From Bog-756 sp963710495 (GTDB lineage Bacteria; Actinomycetota; Acidimicrobiia; Acidimicrobiales; RAAP-2): a DNA stretch of 64,000 bases. The stretch covers positions 620,001 through 684,000 of the forward strand of contig CAVQAI010000009.1 in NCBI GenBank assembly GCA_963710495.1, read 5' to 3'. Each line of letters starts with the position of its first letter. The stretch's first letter is position 1. The notes beneath the pieces are model-generated. The model was not told where the DNA came from. It searched no databases and saw only the letters and a list, made by a program, of their open reading frames with translations. Shown piece after piece: positions 35,285-43,886 of this stretch. The position numbers were made by a program, and so were the translations under genes.

Positions 35285-35908
35285 TCACGTAGCCGCCCCC
35301 ATGCGCCCGGTTGGAACATGCCGTACCGATACGCTCGGATTGTCCGGAACGTAGAATCGCCAATCGAGGTCTTGCCCGACCGAAAGGCCGACCCGAGCGC
35401 TTCGGGCGTACGGAAGCGCAATACGGTCGTCGAGGATACGAGCTTTCCCGACAACGAGATCCGTATCGTTGTCATCCCGGCTCAGGCCAAAGGCCTTGCA
35501 CAGGCGACCAGGCCCACTACACAGTCGGTGATCCGGGCCTTTGGGATCGCCGCGGTTCGCCCTCATCACGTCGACCCCGGTGAGCGGCTCCAACGCTCGA
35601 ATCAGAATGCCCGATCCGACGCCAACCGGCTGACACACCACATTCGCCAGGTAGTTGATCCCGTATGAAAGGTAGACCTCGAGGTGTCCCGACGGACCGA
35701 ACAAAGTCGCGTTGCCCTTTCGGGGCCCCGAGAAACCACGGCTGGCTGGTTCGCTCTCGTCGTATGCCTCGACTTCCACGATTCGACCGCTCAGCGGCCC
35801 ATACGAGAAGACCTTTCCGATGAGACGCCCGGCCACCAACTGGGCGGGTTGCTCGTAGAACGGCCGTTGAAGCGTCTGGAGCTGCGGCCCCACCGTTCCC
35901 CTTCGCAA
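35285..35908 (-). CDS. mpg: 3-methyladenine DNA glycosylase (AAG/MPG type)
   Basis: This 207-residue protein has the MPG pattern: LVAGRLIGKVFSYG, GRIVEVEAYDESEPASRG (the Glu in VEVEAY is catalytic), LFGPSGHLEVYLSYGINYLANVVCQP, ILIRALEPLTGVD and CSGPGRLCKAFGL. It removes alkylated or deaminated purines from DNA in base excision repair. Length is normal. The start used is the ATG at 35908. Confidence 0.93.
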   Translation of the reverse strand: MRRGTVGPQLQTLQRPFYEQPAQLVAGRLIGKVFSYGPLSGRIVEVEAYDESEPASRGFSGPRKGNATLFGPSGHLEVYLSYGINYLANVVCQPVGVGSGILIRALEPLTGVDVMRANRGDPKGPDHRLCSGPGRLCKAFGLSRDDNDTDLVVGKARILDDRIALPYARSARVGLSVGQDLDWRFYVPDNPSVSVRHVPTGRMGAAT

Positions 35909-36080
35909 TAGACCTGGCCCACCATCGCACCTGCCCCGTTCAACGAACGAGGCAGCACCATGGGCGATTTCGATTAGCCGTAGCGAACCGCAGTTGACCC
36001 ATCGTTGTCAACGTGTGGGCGTTTTGGTCGCACGCACCCCACAAGACCCCGCACTGGAGGCCGCGTCCTCGACCCCGGTC

Positions 36081-36110
36081 CCCGTCCTTCGACACTTGGC
36101 GAAGGACGGG
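36081..36110. terminator. 11-bp perfect hairpin, likely terminator
   Basis: CCCGTCCTTCG (36081-36091) pairs perfectly with CGAAGGACGGG (36100-36110) around an 8-base loop. It lies 65 bases downstream of the stop of the minus-strand NADP-binding oxidoreductase gene, with no following T-tract, as is common in actinobacteria. Confidence 0.55.
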
Positions 36111-36174
36111 TCGGTCCAGACCGCCTGGCGACGGCCCATCGAACAGGTGGCCACCGGCCAGGGCGGCGAAACGA

Positions 36175-36810
36175 TCAGGCCCCACCGATCAGCGACCGAG
36201 CTTCGGCCGGGCCCACGACGAGATCGTGAAGGTCGCCGCCCACCTCGAGTCGATCCGACTGTTCGATCCCGCCGACCTTGACCGGCTCGAAGCCGGCCGT
36301 TCGGATCAGCCGCTCGACTTCCTCACCAGCACGGTCGTCGTCGGTGGCGTAGAAGAGGACCGCCGGCTCCGGTGACCGGTTGCTGGAGGACTCGATGAGA
36401 TCGGCCGACATTGTTCCAAATGCCATGGCCAAGCGCGCCTCCGCCGGCAACCACCCGGCTACGACCTCGCCCGAGGATTGCCCTTTCGGCAGGAGACGTA
36501 AGACGTGACCTTGTGCGTCGAGGCCGACCGGGTTGCTGGGGACGACGACGAGCTTCTCTGCTATCGGGTCGGCGATCTCGTCGATGACGCCCTTCAGCAC
36601 GGTAAACCGCAGGGCGAGGACCACGGCATCGGCGCCCTGCAAGGCATCGCGGTTGTCGACGGCGACGACCGCAGCTCGACCGATCTCTGCAACAAGCACT
36701 CGTGCCGCTTCAGGGTCGGCGCTCGAGAGCCGCAGAGTCTCGCCGCCTGAGGCAAGCTGACGGGCGATGACCGATCCGATCCCTCCCGTGCCGATGATGG
36801 CGGTGGTCAT
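36175..36810 (-). CDS. F420-NADP reductase-like NAD(P)-binding oxidoreductase
   Basis: This 211-residue protein starts with the Rossmann motif AIIGTGGIGSVIA and continues DAVVLALRFTVLKGVIDEIAD, typical of the NADP oxidoreductase coenzyme F420-dependent family (Fno-like/NPD). The family includes true F420:NADP oxidoreductases and other NADP-binding reductases. It agrees with the F420-type LLM gene in the window, but direct evidence of F420 binding is absent. Confidence 0.85.
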   Translation of the reverse strand: MTTAIIGTGGIGSVIARQLASGGETLRLSSADPEAARVLVAEIGRAAVVAVDNRDALQGADAVVLALRFTVLKGVIDEIADPIAEKLVVVPSNPVGLDAQGHVLRLLPKGQSSGEVVAGWLPAEARLAMAFGTMSADLIESSSNRSPEPAVLFYATDDDRAGEEVERLIRTAGFEPVKVGGIEQSDRLEVGGDLHDLVVGPAEARSLIGGA

Positions 36811-37308
36811 GACCGAAATCTACTCAACTCAGAGTATTCACAACGGAGGCCGGAGCATCAGCGGCCCGAGCGGGTCTCGCCCGGCTCGCCGAGAGGAGAC
36901 GGCTGGCGAAGGGGGGTGAGCGCCCCTGTCCCCACCTTCCCCGGTGGAACGCACCGGGGGGTGGAAACCCGACTGAGTGGGACTATGCCTCCATCGCCCG
37001 GCAGCGCGGCCGCCGCGTCCCCGGCAACCGAGCTTCCCATTCTCGACGTCGACGCTCATCGTTCTTCGGAATGGGCCGCGAGACCAACCACCGCACATCG
37101 AACCTGAAGAGGTCGACGTTCCCGATCGCCCCTCCCCGGTTGGAGATCCCGGCACCGGTGGAGGACCATTCGCCCGACGTCGTGGAGACCGGATTCCATC
37201 CGGCAGCCCGACTCGCCTCGTGCCCGGCTCCGTCTCGGTCAAGATGGACCACGGACACGGAGCATGACCGGCTGCCGACACGGTCGAACCGACTCAAAGG
37301 AGGCATCC
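36811..37308. other. 498-bp gene-free, hairpin-rich interval
   Basis: No convincing coding frame exists between the oxidoreductase start and the aldolase-like gene; reading frames here look like compositional noise. The interval contains several GC-rich inverted repeats. The strongest is CCCCGGTG (36939-36946) - GAACG - CACCGGGG (36952-36959), extended by CCACC (36932-36936) and GGTGG (36960-36964). It may be a structured leader of the downstream gene, a terminator, or both. Confidence 0.5.
36932..36964. repeat. Strong extended hairpin, 8-bp core plus 5-bp outer stem
   Basis: An 8-base perfect stem with a 5-base loop is extended by five more pairs after a TT bulge. It lies 122 bases upstream of the minus-strand oxidoreductase start and 345 bases upstream of the plus-strand aldolase-like gene. 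No T-tract follows on either strand. Confidence 0.6.
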
Positions 37309-38221
37309 ATGGCACTCGGATACGACAAGCGGCTCTTTCTGATGGCGTTCGATCACCGCGCCTCGTTCGAGAAGGGTCTCTTCGGGGCCACACCACCTCT
37401 CAGTGCCGAGGTGCGCGACGGCATCATCAGGGCCAAGGAGATCATCTTCGAGGCAAACCAACTGGCCGTCGAGGAAGGAGCACCCCGGGACCGCTCGGGG
37501 ATCCTGGTCGACGAAGAGTTCGGCACGTCGGTTGCGCGCCGAGCCAAGGAAGTGGGCGTCCCCCTGGCCATGCCCGTCGAGCGCTCGGGGCAGGACGAGT
37601 TCGAACTCCAGTGCGGGGCCGCGTTCGGTGAGCACATCGAGTCGTTCGAACCGACGTTTGTCAAGGTGCTCGTCCGCTACAATCCCGAGGGGAACGCCGA
37701 CTTGAACAATCGGCAAACCGAGCCCCTGGCGCTCCTCAGCGAATGGCTCCAGGTGCGTCGCCAGAAGTTCCTCTTCGAGTTGTTGATTCCCGCTACGACG
37801 GTACAGCTGGACTCCTTCGACGGTCACCAGCAGGATTACGACCGCCATCTGCGTCCGAAGTTGGTGGTCGAGGCGATCGCCTCCCTGCAGGGAGGCGGCG
37901 TGAACCCCGATATCTGGAAGATCGAGGGGCTCGACGACGCGGCGGACTGCTTTCGGGTGGTCGATCAGGCACGGGCCGAGTCGCGAGGGCGTCGTCTGCA
38001 TCGTGCTTGGCCGAGGAGCCGACATGGCCCAGGTGACGCAGTGGATCAGGACCGGCGCGGCCGTCGAGGGCTTCTCCGGGTTCGCCATCGGGCGGACCCT
38101 CTGGCACGATGCCCTGTCCGATCATCTCGCCGGCAGGTCATCGGACCTCGAGACGGTCCGGACCATCGCGACCCGCTATCGCACCTTGGTCGATAGCTAC
38201 GAAGCGGCAGACACCCGGTAA
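37309..38221 (+). CDS. DUF2090 / IolC C-terminal aldolase-like protein (frameshifted)
   Basis: The first 225 residues (KRLFLMAFDHRASFEKGLFG, LFELLIPATTVQLDSFDG, VNPDIWKIEGLDDAADC) match the DUF2090 domain that forms the C-terminal half of IolC-type 2-deoxy-5-keto-D-gluconate-6-phosphate aldolase fusions. After QARAE the frame breaks at about 37981 (one extra base) and resumes as EGVVCIVLGRGADMAQVTQW to the stop at 38221. AAAGGAGG lies 5 bases before the ATG. It would cleave a keto-sugar phosphate; as a stand-alone domain its role is uncertain. Confidence 0.82.
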
Positions 38222-38300
38222 ATGCCCAGACTCCGCTCCCGCCGTGAGAAATGTCACGATGGCGGCCTGCCACGCCGACGAGGCATATCCGATCTGGCCC

Positions 38301-39707
38301 TCAACCGGTCGATGCCGCCGGTGCGTGCCCGACGATCCGCTCCAGGTTCGATCGGGCTGGGCCCATAATGGCGAGGAGACGCCCCACAGCCGCTTGCTTC
38401 TCGGTGTCACCCGGATCCACGCTCGCCGCCCCGGCAGTTGGGTTCAAGCGTGCGTTGTCCATCCATTCACGGATCCGGTCGTCACCGAACCATTCTTCGC
38501 GGACCCGAAGGTCGTTCATCAGGTTTCGGGGGATGTCGGTGAGCTCCCCGGTGATGGGTAGAGGAGGGCAAATCGCATTCTTGCGGTCGTCACCATCGCA
38601 GACGAGCTCGACGAACGCGGCGATGGCTGCGCTGTAAGTCGGCAGCCCGCCGTAGATGACGTACTGCAAGGTGATCCTCTGTTGGTCAAAGATCGGGATT
38701 GGCGGGCGATCGGGGATGCCGCGCGCCGTGCAATCCACATAGAGGCAGTCGTCTCCGGTCGGAACGGTCCCGTGCTCCAGCACCACCTCGCCTCGCTCAA
38801 TGGAGATGACGTGGCCGAGCCGGATGACGTTGGTGATCGTGCCCAGCAACTCGACTTCGGCGGCCGTCGAGGTGGCGCCCCGGAACATGGTCGGCCAGTG
38901 ATCCCGGTCGATCCGCAGCATCTGTCCGGTTGCCTCGAACCCGTGAAGGATGTCCTCGATGGACGTGGCCTGCGCGACGACTTCGAGCTGGGTGGCGAAG
39001 CTTTCGAGCGTCTGGAGGCCCCCCTGAAAGCCGGCTCGGTTGAAGAACCAACTGTCCCGCGGTCGAATCCAGACGATCGCCGATGGGTCGACGCCGAGCC
39101 CGAGCAGCCAAAGACAGGCATCAGACCCGGTCTTGCCCGACCCGACGATCACGTAGCCGGCATGGCGACGACCGATCCTGGCCAGATCGTTGACCGGGAC
39201 CAGTTCGACGCCGATCCCAGCGGGATAGGCCGGTGGCTGTGTCGAGGGCACCTCTGAGCCTACGTAGCCGGCGTCGACCACCTTGCGGCGGGCCCGCACC
39301 GTCGACTGAGCGCCTGTCAGTAGCGAGGTCACGCGTCCATCCTCGGTGTACTCGCTCATCGGGAAGTAGGTGAAACGGCCCGACGGGAGGAACTTTTCCC
39401 GCAGCACCTGGTCGAAGTAGGCGCGAATCTCGTCACCCGATGCGAGCTCGTACAGGCCAGCGTTGGGACCCCGCTCGTCCTTCCTCCCCCTCCCGAGCTC
39501 GGTCGAGTTCACCCCGTAGAAGCTGGCGGGTTGGTGAAGGCGGACGAACGAATAGGCATCGTTCCAATGCCCACCGGGCTGGGCCCGCCGGTCCACCATG
39601 ATCACGGTGGCATCGGACTCCGCCAAGATGACGTCGACGAAGCTCATGCCGACGGCGCCGCCCCCGACGACCACGTAGTCCGCCTCGAGTGTGCCGTAGC
39701 CCGTCAT
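38301..39707 (-). CDS. FAD/NAD(P)-binding oxidoreductase (flavin monooxygenase-like)
   Basis: This 468-residue protein has ADYVVVGGGAVGMSF (FAD-binding) at the N-terminus, MVDRRAQPGGHWNDAYSFVRLHQPASFYGV (FMO/Baeyer-Villiger-like GG and HQP segments) and YVIVGSGKTGSDACLWL (NADPH Rossmann motif). It most likely hydroxylates an organic substrate with NADPH and O2. It is the last gene of a minus-strand operon after a methyltransferase and DUF4242 gene. The ATG at 39707 precedes the FAD motif directly. Confidence 0.85.
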   Translation of the reverse strand: MTGYGTLEADYVVVGGGAVGMSFVDVILAESDATVIMVDRRAQPGGHWNDAYSFVRLHQPASFYGVNSTELGRGRKDERGPNAGLYELASGDEIRAYFDQVLREKFLPSGRFTYFPMSEYTEDGRVTSLLTGAQSTVRARRKVVDAGYVGSEVPSTQPPAYPAGIGVELVPVNDLARIGRRHAGYVIVGSGKTGSDACLWLLGLGVDPSAIVWIRPRDSWFFNRAGFQGGLQTLESFATQLEVVAQATSIEDILHGFEATGQMLRIDRDHWPTMFRGATSTAAEVELLGTITNVIRLGHVISIERGEVVLEHGTVPTGDDCLYVDCTARGIPDRPPIPIFDQQRITLQYVIYGGLPTYSAAIAAFVELVCDGDDRKNAICPPLPITGELTDIPRNLMNDLRVREEWFGDDRIREWMDNARLNPTAGAASVDPGDTEKQAAVGRLLAIMGPARSNLERIVGHAPAASTG

Positions 39708-39729
39708 GGTCTGGCCGTAACCATCCGTG

Positions 39730-40809
39730 CTACGGCCTGGCCTCGAACACACTGTTGAACGGTGTGGCTGCCACCTTCTGGAACCGCCTGAATCCGGCGC
39801 CGGTGACGATGTCCCGGATGCGGGCCTCTCCCGCCTGGGCCCCGAGGGCCAGGCCGACCTCCTGGGAGAGCGAGCACGGCGTACAGAGCAGGGTGGAGAA
39901 GGCGTAGTAGGCGCGGCCCACCGGGTTCATGTTGTCCTCGATCTGGTCCCCGGCGGCGGGCTCGACGATCATCCACGTGCCCTCGTCGGCCAGGGCCTCC
40001 CGCACATGGGCGGCCGCTCCGGCAGGATCCCCCATGTCATGCAAGCAGTCGAACATCGTGACGAGGTCGTACTCTCGGCCGGGAAACGACGACGCGGGAG
40101 CCCGCTCGAAGCTGACGCGCTCGGCCACACCGGCATCCCGGGCCCTTTGGCGGGCGGTGTCGATCGACCCGGTGTGGTAGTCGGTGCCGAGGAAGCTCGA
40201 GTCAGGAAAGGCTTCGGCCATCAGGACCGTCGACGCCCCATGACCGCATCCGACGTCGGCCACGCTTGCGCCTGCCTCGAGCTTGTCCACCACCCCTTCG
40301 AGTGCGGGCAGCCACTCGGTCACCAGATGGGCGTTGTAGCCGGGCCGGAAGAACCGCTCGCAACCGTCGTGGACGTCGTCCACGTGGTCGTGCCAGCCGA
40401 TCCCGTCACCAGTGCGCGCCACTTCGGCGATCCGGGGCGAGTCGATCACCGAGCCGATGGCGATCTGGAAGAAGCCGGGAAGAAAGGCCGGGCTCGACGA
40501 GTCGGTGAGTGCCACCGTCTGCTCCGCCGGCAGCACATAGCGTCCGGTCGCCGGGATGTACTCGACATAGCCGCCGGCGGCCTGTGCGTTGAGCCACTCT
40601 CGGACATAGCGCTCGGCCGTACCCGTCCGCCCCGCCAACTGGTCCGAGGTGAGCGGGCCAGCTCCAGCCATTGCCCGGTAGAGGCCGAGCTTGTCCCCGA
40701 GGACGACGAGGGCCGAGTTGAGGGTGGCGCCGACTTCGTCGACCGCCTTGAATACGAAGGCCATGAGCTTGTCGGGGTCGACGACCGCGGCCTCGTTCAC
40801 TGTTGTCAT
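39730..40809 (-). CDS. SAM-dependent methyltransferase with N-terminal dimerisation/winged-helix domain
   Basis: This 359-residue protein has the winged-helix-like N-domain (LGLYRAMAGAGPLTSDQLAGRTGTAERYVREWLNAQAAGGYVEY) common to O-methyltransferase-like proteins, then VADVGCGHGASTVLMAEAFP, DLVTMFDCLHDMGDP and a C-terminal helix. GGAGG lies 7 bases before the ATG at 40809. Substrate not identified; co-transcription with a flavin oxidoreductase suggests tailoring of a phenolic or hydroxylated compound (inference). Confidence 0.88.
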   Translation of the reverse strand: MTTVNEAAVVDPDKLMAFVFKAVDEVGATLNSALVVLGDKLGLYRAMAGAGPLTSDQLAGRTGTAERYVREWLNAQAAGGYVEYIPATGRYVLPAEQTVALTDSSSPAFLPGFFQIAIGSVIDSPRIAEVARTGDGIGWHDHVDDVHDGCERFFRPGYNAHLVTEWLPALEGVVDKLEAGASVADVGCGHGASTVLMAEAFPDSSFLGTDYHTGSIDTARQRARDAGVAERVSFERAPASSFPGREYDLVTMFDCLHDMGDPAGAAAHVREALADEGTWMIVEPAAGDQIEDNMNPVGRAYYAFSTLLCTPCSLSQEVGLALGAQAGEARIRDIVTGAGFRRFQKVAATPFNSVFEARP

Positions 40810-40899
40810 CGGATTGCCTCCTGGTCGCCGTCGGGTCGGATCGGCAAGTCGTGATGGTGGTGGTGGCGTCGGCGCCGCCGCCTGCACCCGGCCACGGAG

Positions 40900-41172
40900 T
40901 CAGTCACCGGTGGAAGGGTCGATCACGGTCGCCACGCGGCTGATCGAGTCAGCCGGGAACCCCCCGCACCGGGCGTGCTCTTGCAGGATGTCCTCGTCAG
41001 GGGCGACGTAGACGCAGTAGAGCTTGTCGTCGGTCACGTAGCTGGTCAGCCAGCGGATCTCCGGGCCCAGCTCCGCGATGATCTTGTTCGACTTGCCGGC
41101 GATGGCTTGCAGTTCGGTGGCACTCAGCTCCCCAGCCCCTGGGAGCTCACGCTCGATCATGTACTTGGGCAC
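40900..41172 (-). CDS. DUF4242 (SCO4226-type) small protein
   Basis: This 90-residue protein (MPKYMIERELPGAG, GPEIRWLTSYVTDDKLYCVYVAPDEDILQEH) is a typical DUF4242 domain, a ferredoxin-like fold; SCO4226 was shown to bind nickel. GTG at 41172 has AGAAGGGGG 6 bases upstream. It is the first gene of the operon DUF4242-methyltransferase-flavin oxidoreductase, divergent from a TetR gene. Its role with the enzymes is not known. A related DUF4242 domain is fused to a cyclase at 41976. Confidence 0.82.
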   Translation of the reverse strand: MPKYMIERELPGAGELSATELQAIAGKSNKIIAELGPEIRWLTSYVTDDKLYCVYVAPDEDILQEHARCGGFPADSISRVATVIDPSTGD

Positions 41173-41224
41173 TCGGACCCCCTTCTCTTGGGTTCCCCTT
41201 GGCATACCGATAGTCTCTTAACTA

Positions 41225-41262
41225 CATACTCACAGTGTGTTATTATGCATACCGTGAGTATG
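41225..41262. promoter_or_regulatory. 9-bp inverted repeat, TetR operator candidate
   Basis: CATACTCAC (41225-41233) and GTGAGTATG (41254-41262) form a perfect inverted repeat spaced by 20 bases in the 118-base gap between divergent DUF4242 and TetR genes. A TetR dimer is likely to bind here and control both genes. Confidence 0.55.
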
Positions 41263-41290
41263 GATGTCAAGGGAGGCGCTGCACCCGCCA

Positions 41291-41889
41291 TGACCCGGGC
41301 GGCCCAGGGCGCGTCGACCCGGGCCGCCCTTGTCGGCGCGGCGCGCCGTCTCTTCGCCGAGCGCGGCTTTGCATCGACATCGCTGGACGAGATCGTGGCC
41401 GGTGCGAACGTCACCAAAGGAGCCCTCTACCATCACTTCCAGGGCAAGGAGGATCTGTTCGCCGCGGTCTACGAGGAGGTCCAGCGCGAGGTCTCCGATC
41501 AAGTGGTCGCCGAGTTCCTCCGCCCGGACCCGTGGGAAGCCCTCGTACAGGGGTGCGAACTCTGGATCGACGCTAACCTCGATCCCGTCGTGCAGAGAAT
41601 CGTCATGCGTGACGCAAGGGCGGTCTTGGGTTGGGACACGGTACGCGACGTCGAGGCCCGATACGGAGCGGTGCCACTGCGTGGCGTGCTGCGCAGGGCA
41701 ATGCGCCTCCACAGGATCCGTGCCGCTCCCCTCCGTCCGCTCGCATTGATGGTGATGGGAGCGTTGAACGAAGGGTGCTTGTTCGTAGCTGCCGCGGACA
41801 ACCACGTCGCCGCTCGGAACGAAGTGCGTACGTTGGTGGAGACTCTTCTGACTGGCCTCGCGGCTGGTTGCGAGAACAACGAGGTGTGA
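41291..41889 (+). CDS. TetR family transcriptional regulator
   Basis: This roughly 199-residue regulator has AALVGAARRLFAERGFASTSLDEIVAGANVTKGALYHHF as the N-terminal HTH and a helical C-domain ending near ENNEV. Three in-frame ATGs exist (41245, 41260, 41291); I use 41291 because GGGAGG lies upstream and the palindrome would otherwise fall inside the gene. It is divergent from the DUF4242 operon it probably represses and directly upstream of the DUF4242-cyclase fusion. Confidence 0.9.
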
Positions 41890-41975
41890 GGAGCAAATGA
41901 CCACGGCCGTGCCGCTTGCCAACCTGCTCGTCTCCGAACAGCGGTCACGGCCCCGCCGACCACGGGAAGGCTGAC

Positions 41976-42785
41976 ATGCCACTCTTTCTGGATCGACACG
42001 ATGCCCCTGGTGCGACCGCATCGATGATCGCCGCCGCGCACGAGCTCGACCTCACTGTCCAGGACAAATACGGAGTCCGGTATGTCACGTACTGGTTCGA
42101 CGAACAACGAGCGGCGGTCTTTTGCCTGGCCGAGGGACCCGACCGCGAGTCCCTCGAGACAGTGCATCGGGAAGCTCACGGCCTAGTGGCTGACAGGATC
42201 ATCGAGGTGGGAGAGGGGCCTGTCAGTGCGTTCCTCGGCCCCCTCCCCCAGCATCCCCCAGGAGAGGCCTACGTCGACTCCGCCGTGCGCGCCATCGTCT
42301 TCACCGACCTGTGCGATTCCACCCGTCAGACTCAAGAGCTCGGCGATGAAGGATTCATGACGGTCCTGCACGAACATGACGACGTCGTGCGGGGGGCACT
42401 GTCCACGCGAGGTGGACACGAAGTGAAGCACACGGGCGACGGGCTCATGGCTTCGTTCACCTCGGTGTCGGCCGCCGTCGAGTACGGGATCGACATCCAG
42501 CGTTCGTTGCGCCAGCGGAACGAGGAGGCTCGTCTTCCCATCGACGTCCGCATCGGCATCAGCGTCGGTGAACCGATTACCGAGCTTGGCGATCTCTTCG
42601 GAGCGGTCGTCCAGCTGTCGGCCCGACTGTGCGCGATCGCCCCGCGCGGGGGCATTGCGGTATCGAGTGCGGTGCGGGACCTGTGCCTGGGTAAACGATT
42701 CGAATTCAACGGAATGGGTGCTCTCGACCTCAAGGGGTTCCCAGATCCGATCCCGGCATTCGAGGTTCAGATTCCCAGCGGTTGA
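41976..42785 (+). CDS. DUF4242 domain fused to class III nucleotide cyclase
   Basis: This 269-residue protein has an N-terminal DUF4242-like domain (MPLFLDRHDAPGATASMIAA, YWFDEQRAAVFCLAEGPDRE) and a class III cyclase domain from about residue 105 (VRAIVFTDLCDSTRQ, KHTGDGLMASF, VRIGISVGEPI). Metal-ligand Asp residues are present in TDLCDST and GDG. GGGAAGG is upstream of the ATG at 41976. The fusion suggests that a DUF4242 ligand controls cAMP production; the free DUF4242 gene is 0.8 kb away across the TetR gene. Confidence 0.88.
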   Translation: MPLFLDRHDAPGATASMIAAAHELDLTVQDKYGVRYVTYWFDEQRAAVFCLAEGPDRESLETVHREAHGLVADRIIEVGEGPVSAFLGPLPQHPPGEAYVDSAVRAIVFTDLCDSTRQTQELGDEGFMTVLHEHDDVVRGALSTRGGHEVKHTGDGLMASFTSVSAAVEYGIDIQRSLRQRNEEARLPIDVRIGISVGEPITELGDLFGAVVQLSARLCAIAPRGGIAVSSAVRDLCLGKRFEFNGMGALDLKGFPDPIPAFEVQIPSG

Positions 42786-43152
42786 CACGCACCTCGACGT
42801 CCACGTGGCCCATTCATGGCACCTATGTCGCGTATCTCAACGCTACGCCACTGCAGGGCAACGAGCGACTACGCGGGTGGGCCCGCTTTCGGGTCGGTCA
42901 CCTGATCGATGACGACGCCAGTCCGTTCATGAGATCGCGTCGGTGGAGACGAGGCCATTTCTTGAGGGACACGGATCGTGTGTCATCGACAACTGTGTCA
43001 CCAAGGTCGGGAGCAACAACTTCCACGAGATCGCCTTCCTCGTGAGCGGAGCGCGACACAAGAGTGTCGTCATTGCCGCAGCTCCCACGTCGGGATGGGA
43101 TCGGTTCAGACCGACCGCCGAAAGAGCAATGGCATCGTACGCTGTTCGCTGA
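42782..43152 (+). pseudogene. Frameshifted conserved hypothetical fragment
   Basis: A TTG overlapping the cyclase stop (TTGA) opens a frame encoding GTYVAYLNATPLQGNERLRG and VGHLIDDDASPF; after a slip at about 42926-42935 the frame continues ETRPFLEGHGSCVIDNCVTK and FHEIAFLVSGARHKSVVIA to the stop at 43152. The two parts look like one protein of about 120 residues of an unrecognised family. Could be a sequencing error or true decay. Confidence 0.45.
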
Positions 43153-43571
43153 CCACGTGCCGGAGGCTGAAGGGCACCTGCACCATCAGGGTGATCAACG
43201 CGACTTGCCCTCCCCTCACGGCACCGACGATGCCGGCCGGTGGGACTATGCACGCGCCAGCTCACCGGTCATCGCTCCCGAACCGGCTGCGCTCGGCGTG
43301 CACGGGACCGTGTGGGTGTTGAGCATCACGCGAATAATGCGAGGGTCAATGGCCCCGGCCAAGAAGGGTCGGAAAACTGTGGTGCGATTGTCCCCGATGC
43401 AGCGACTCATCATCCGGTTCGAGGCACGCACTTACCCTCGGTTCAGTGATGACCCCTTCTTGACCATTTCAACCAGCCAATATTGAAAGCCATAAAGCGC
43501 AGAACCTGGTAGCCGGCATCTGCCAGTGGCGTCGATTGTGGTCTCGATCGTCCTCATCACGAACTCCTTCT
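43153..43571. other. 419-bp interval with no confident gene
   Basis: Only short, weak reading frames are present. One plus-strand frame (about 43150-43320) encodes WDYARASSPVIAPEP, which reads more like protein than noise, but has no start, no ribosome site and no recognisable family. The segment is a candidate for another gene remnant next to the frameshifted gene upstream. Confidence 0.4.
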
Positions 43572-43844
43572 TTATGCCAACTTCATGAACATACGCTGAA
43601 CCTCGTCAATGGCATATCCGTCGGCAGCTGCCTCGTCTGGATTCTGCAGGCAGTAGACCAAGCCGGAGGAGATCAGCTTGAACCCGGCCTGTTCCAAGGC
43701 TTTGGTTGCTGCGGACAGCTGCGCCACGACGTCCCGGCACTCACGGCCCTCTTCGAGCATGCGCTCGACGCCTTGGACCTGACCGGCCACGCGTCGCAAC
43801 CGCTTGCGCACGTCAGTTACGACGCCTTCGGGGAGTTCCATCAT
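43572..43844 (-). CDS. CsoR/RcnR-family (DUF156) repressor with persulfide-sensor-like residues
   Basis: This 90-residue protein is a CsoR-family all-helical repressor: VRKRLRRVAGQVQGVERMLEEGREC and ALEQAGFKLISSGLVYCLQ. By direct counting the cysteines are at 36 and 65, as in the Mycobacterium tuberculosis copper sensor CsoR, whose ligands are Cys36-His61-Cys65, but residue 61 is Gly. Two Cys without the His is the pattern of CstR-type persulfide sensors. It is downstream of thioredoxin (43 bases), divergent from the MMPL gene, and near sulfide-oxidation genes. GAGAGGA is upstream of two adjacent ATGs. Confidence 0.9.
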   Translation of the reverse strand: MMELPEGVVTDVRKRLRRVAGQVQGVERMLEEGRECRDVVAQLSAATKALEQAGFKLISSGLVYCLQNPDEAAADGYAIDEVQRMFMKLA

Positions 43845-43886
43845 TCATTCCTCTCTGGTGTGATTCGATGTGCCACGGTGGCACGA

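Noticed and set aside
36838..37281. Minus-strand 147-residue frame
   Set aside because: Arg/Gly/Pro-rich noise in a hairpin-rich interval, no ribosome site or resemblance to a family.
43572..43844. Copper-sensing CsoR
   Set aside because: The copper-ligand His61 position is Gly and no copper ATPase or chaperone gene is nearby.
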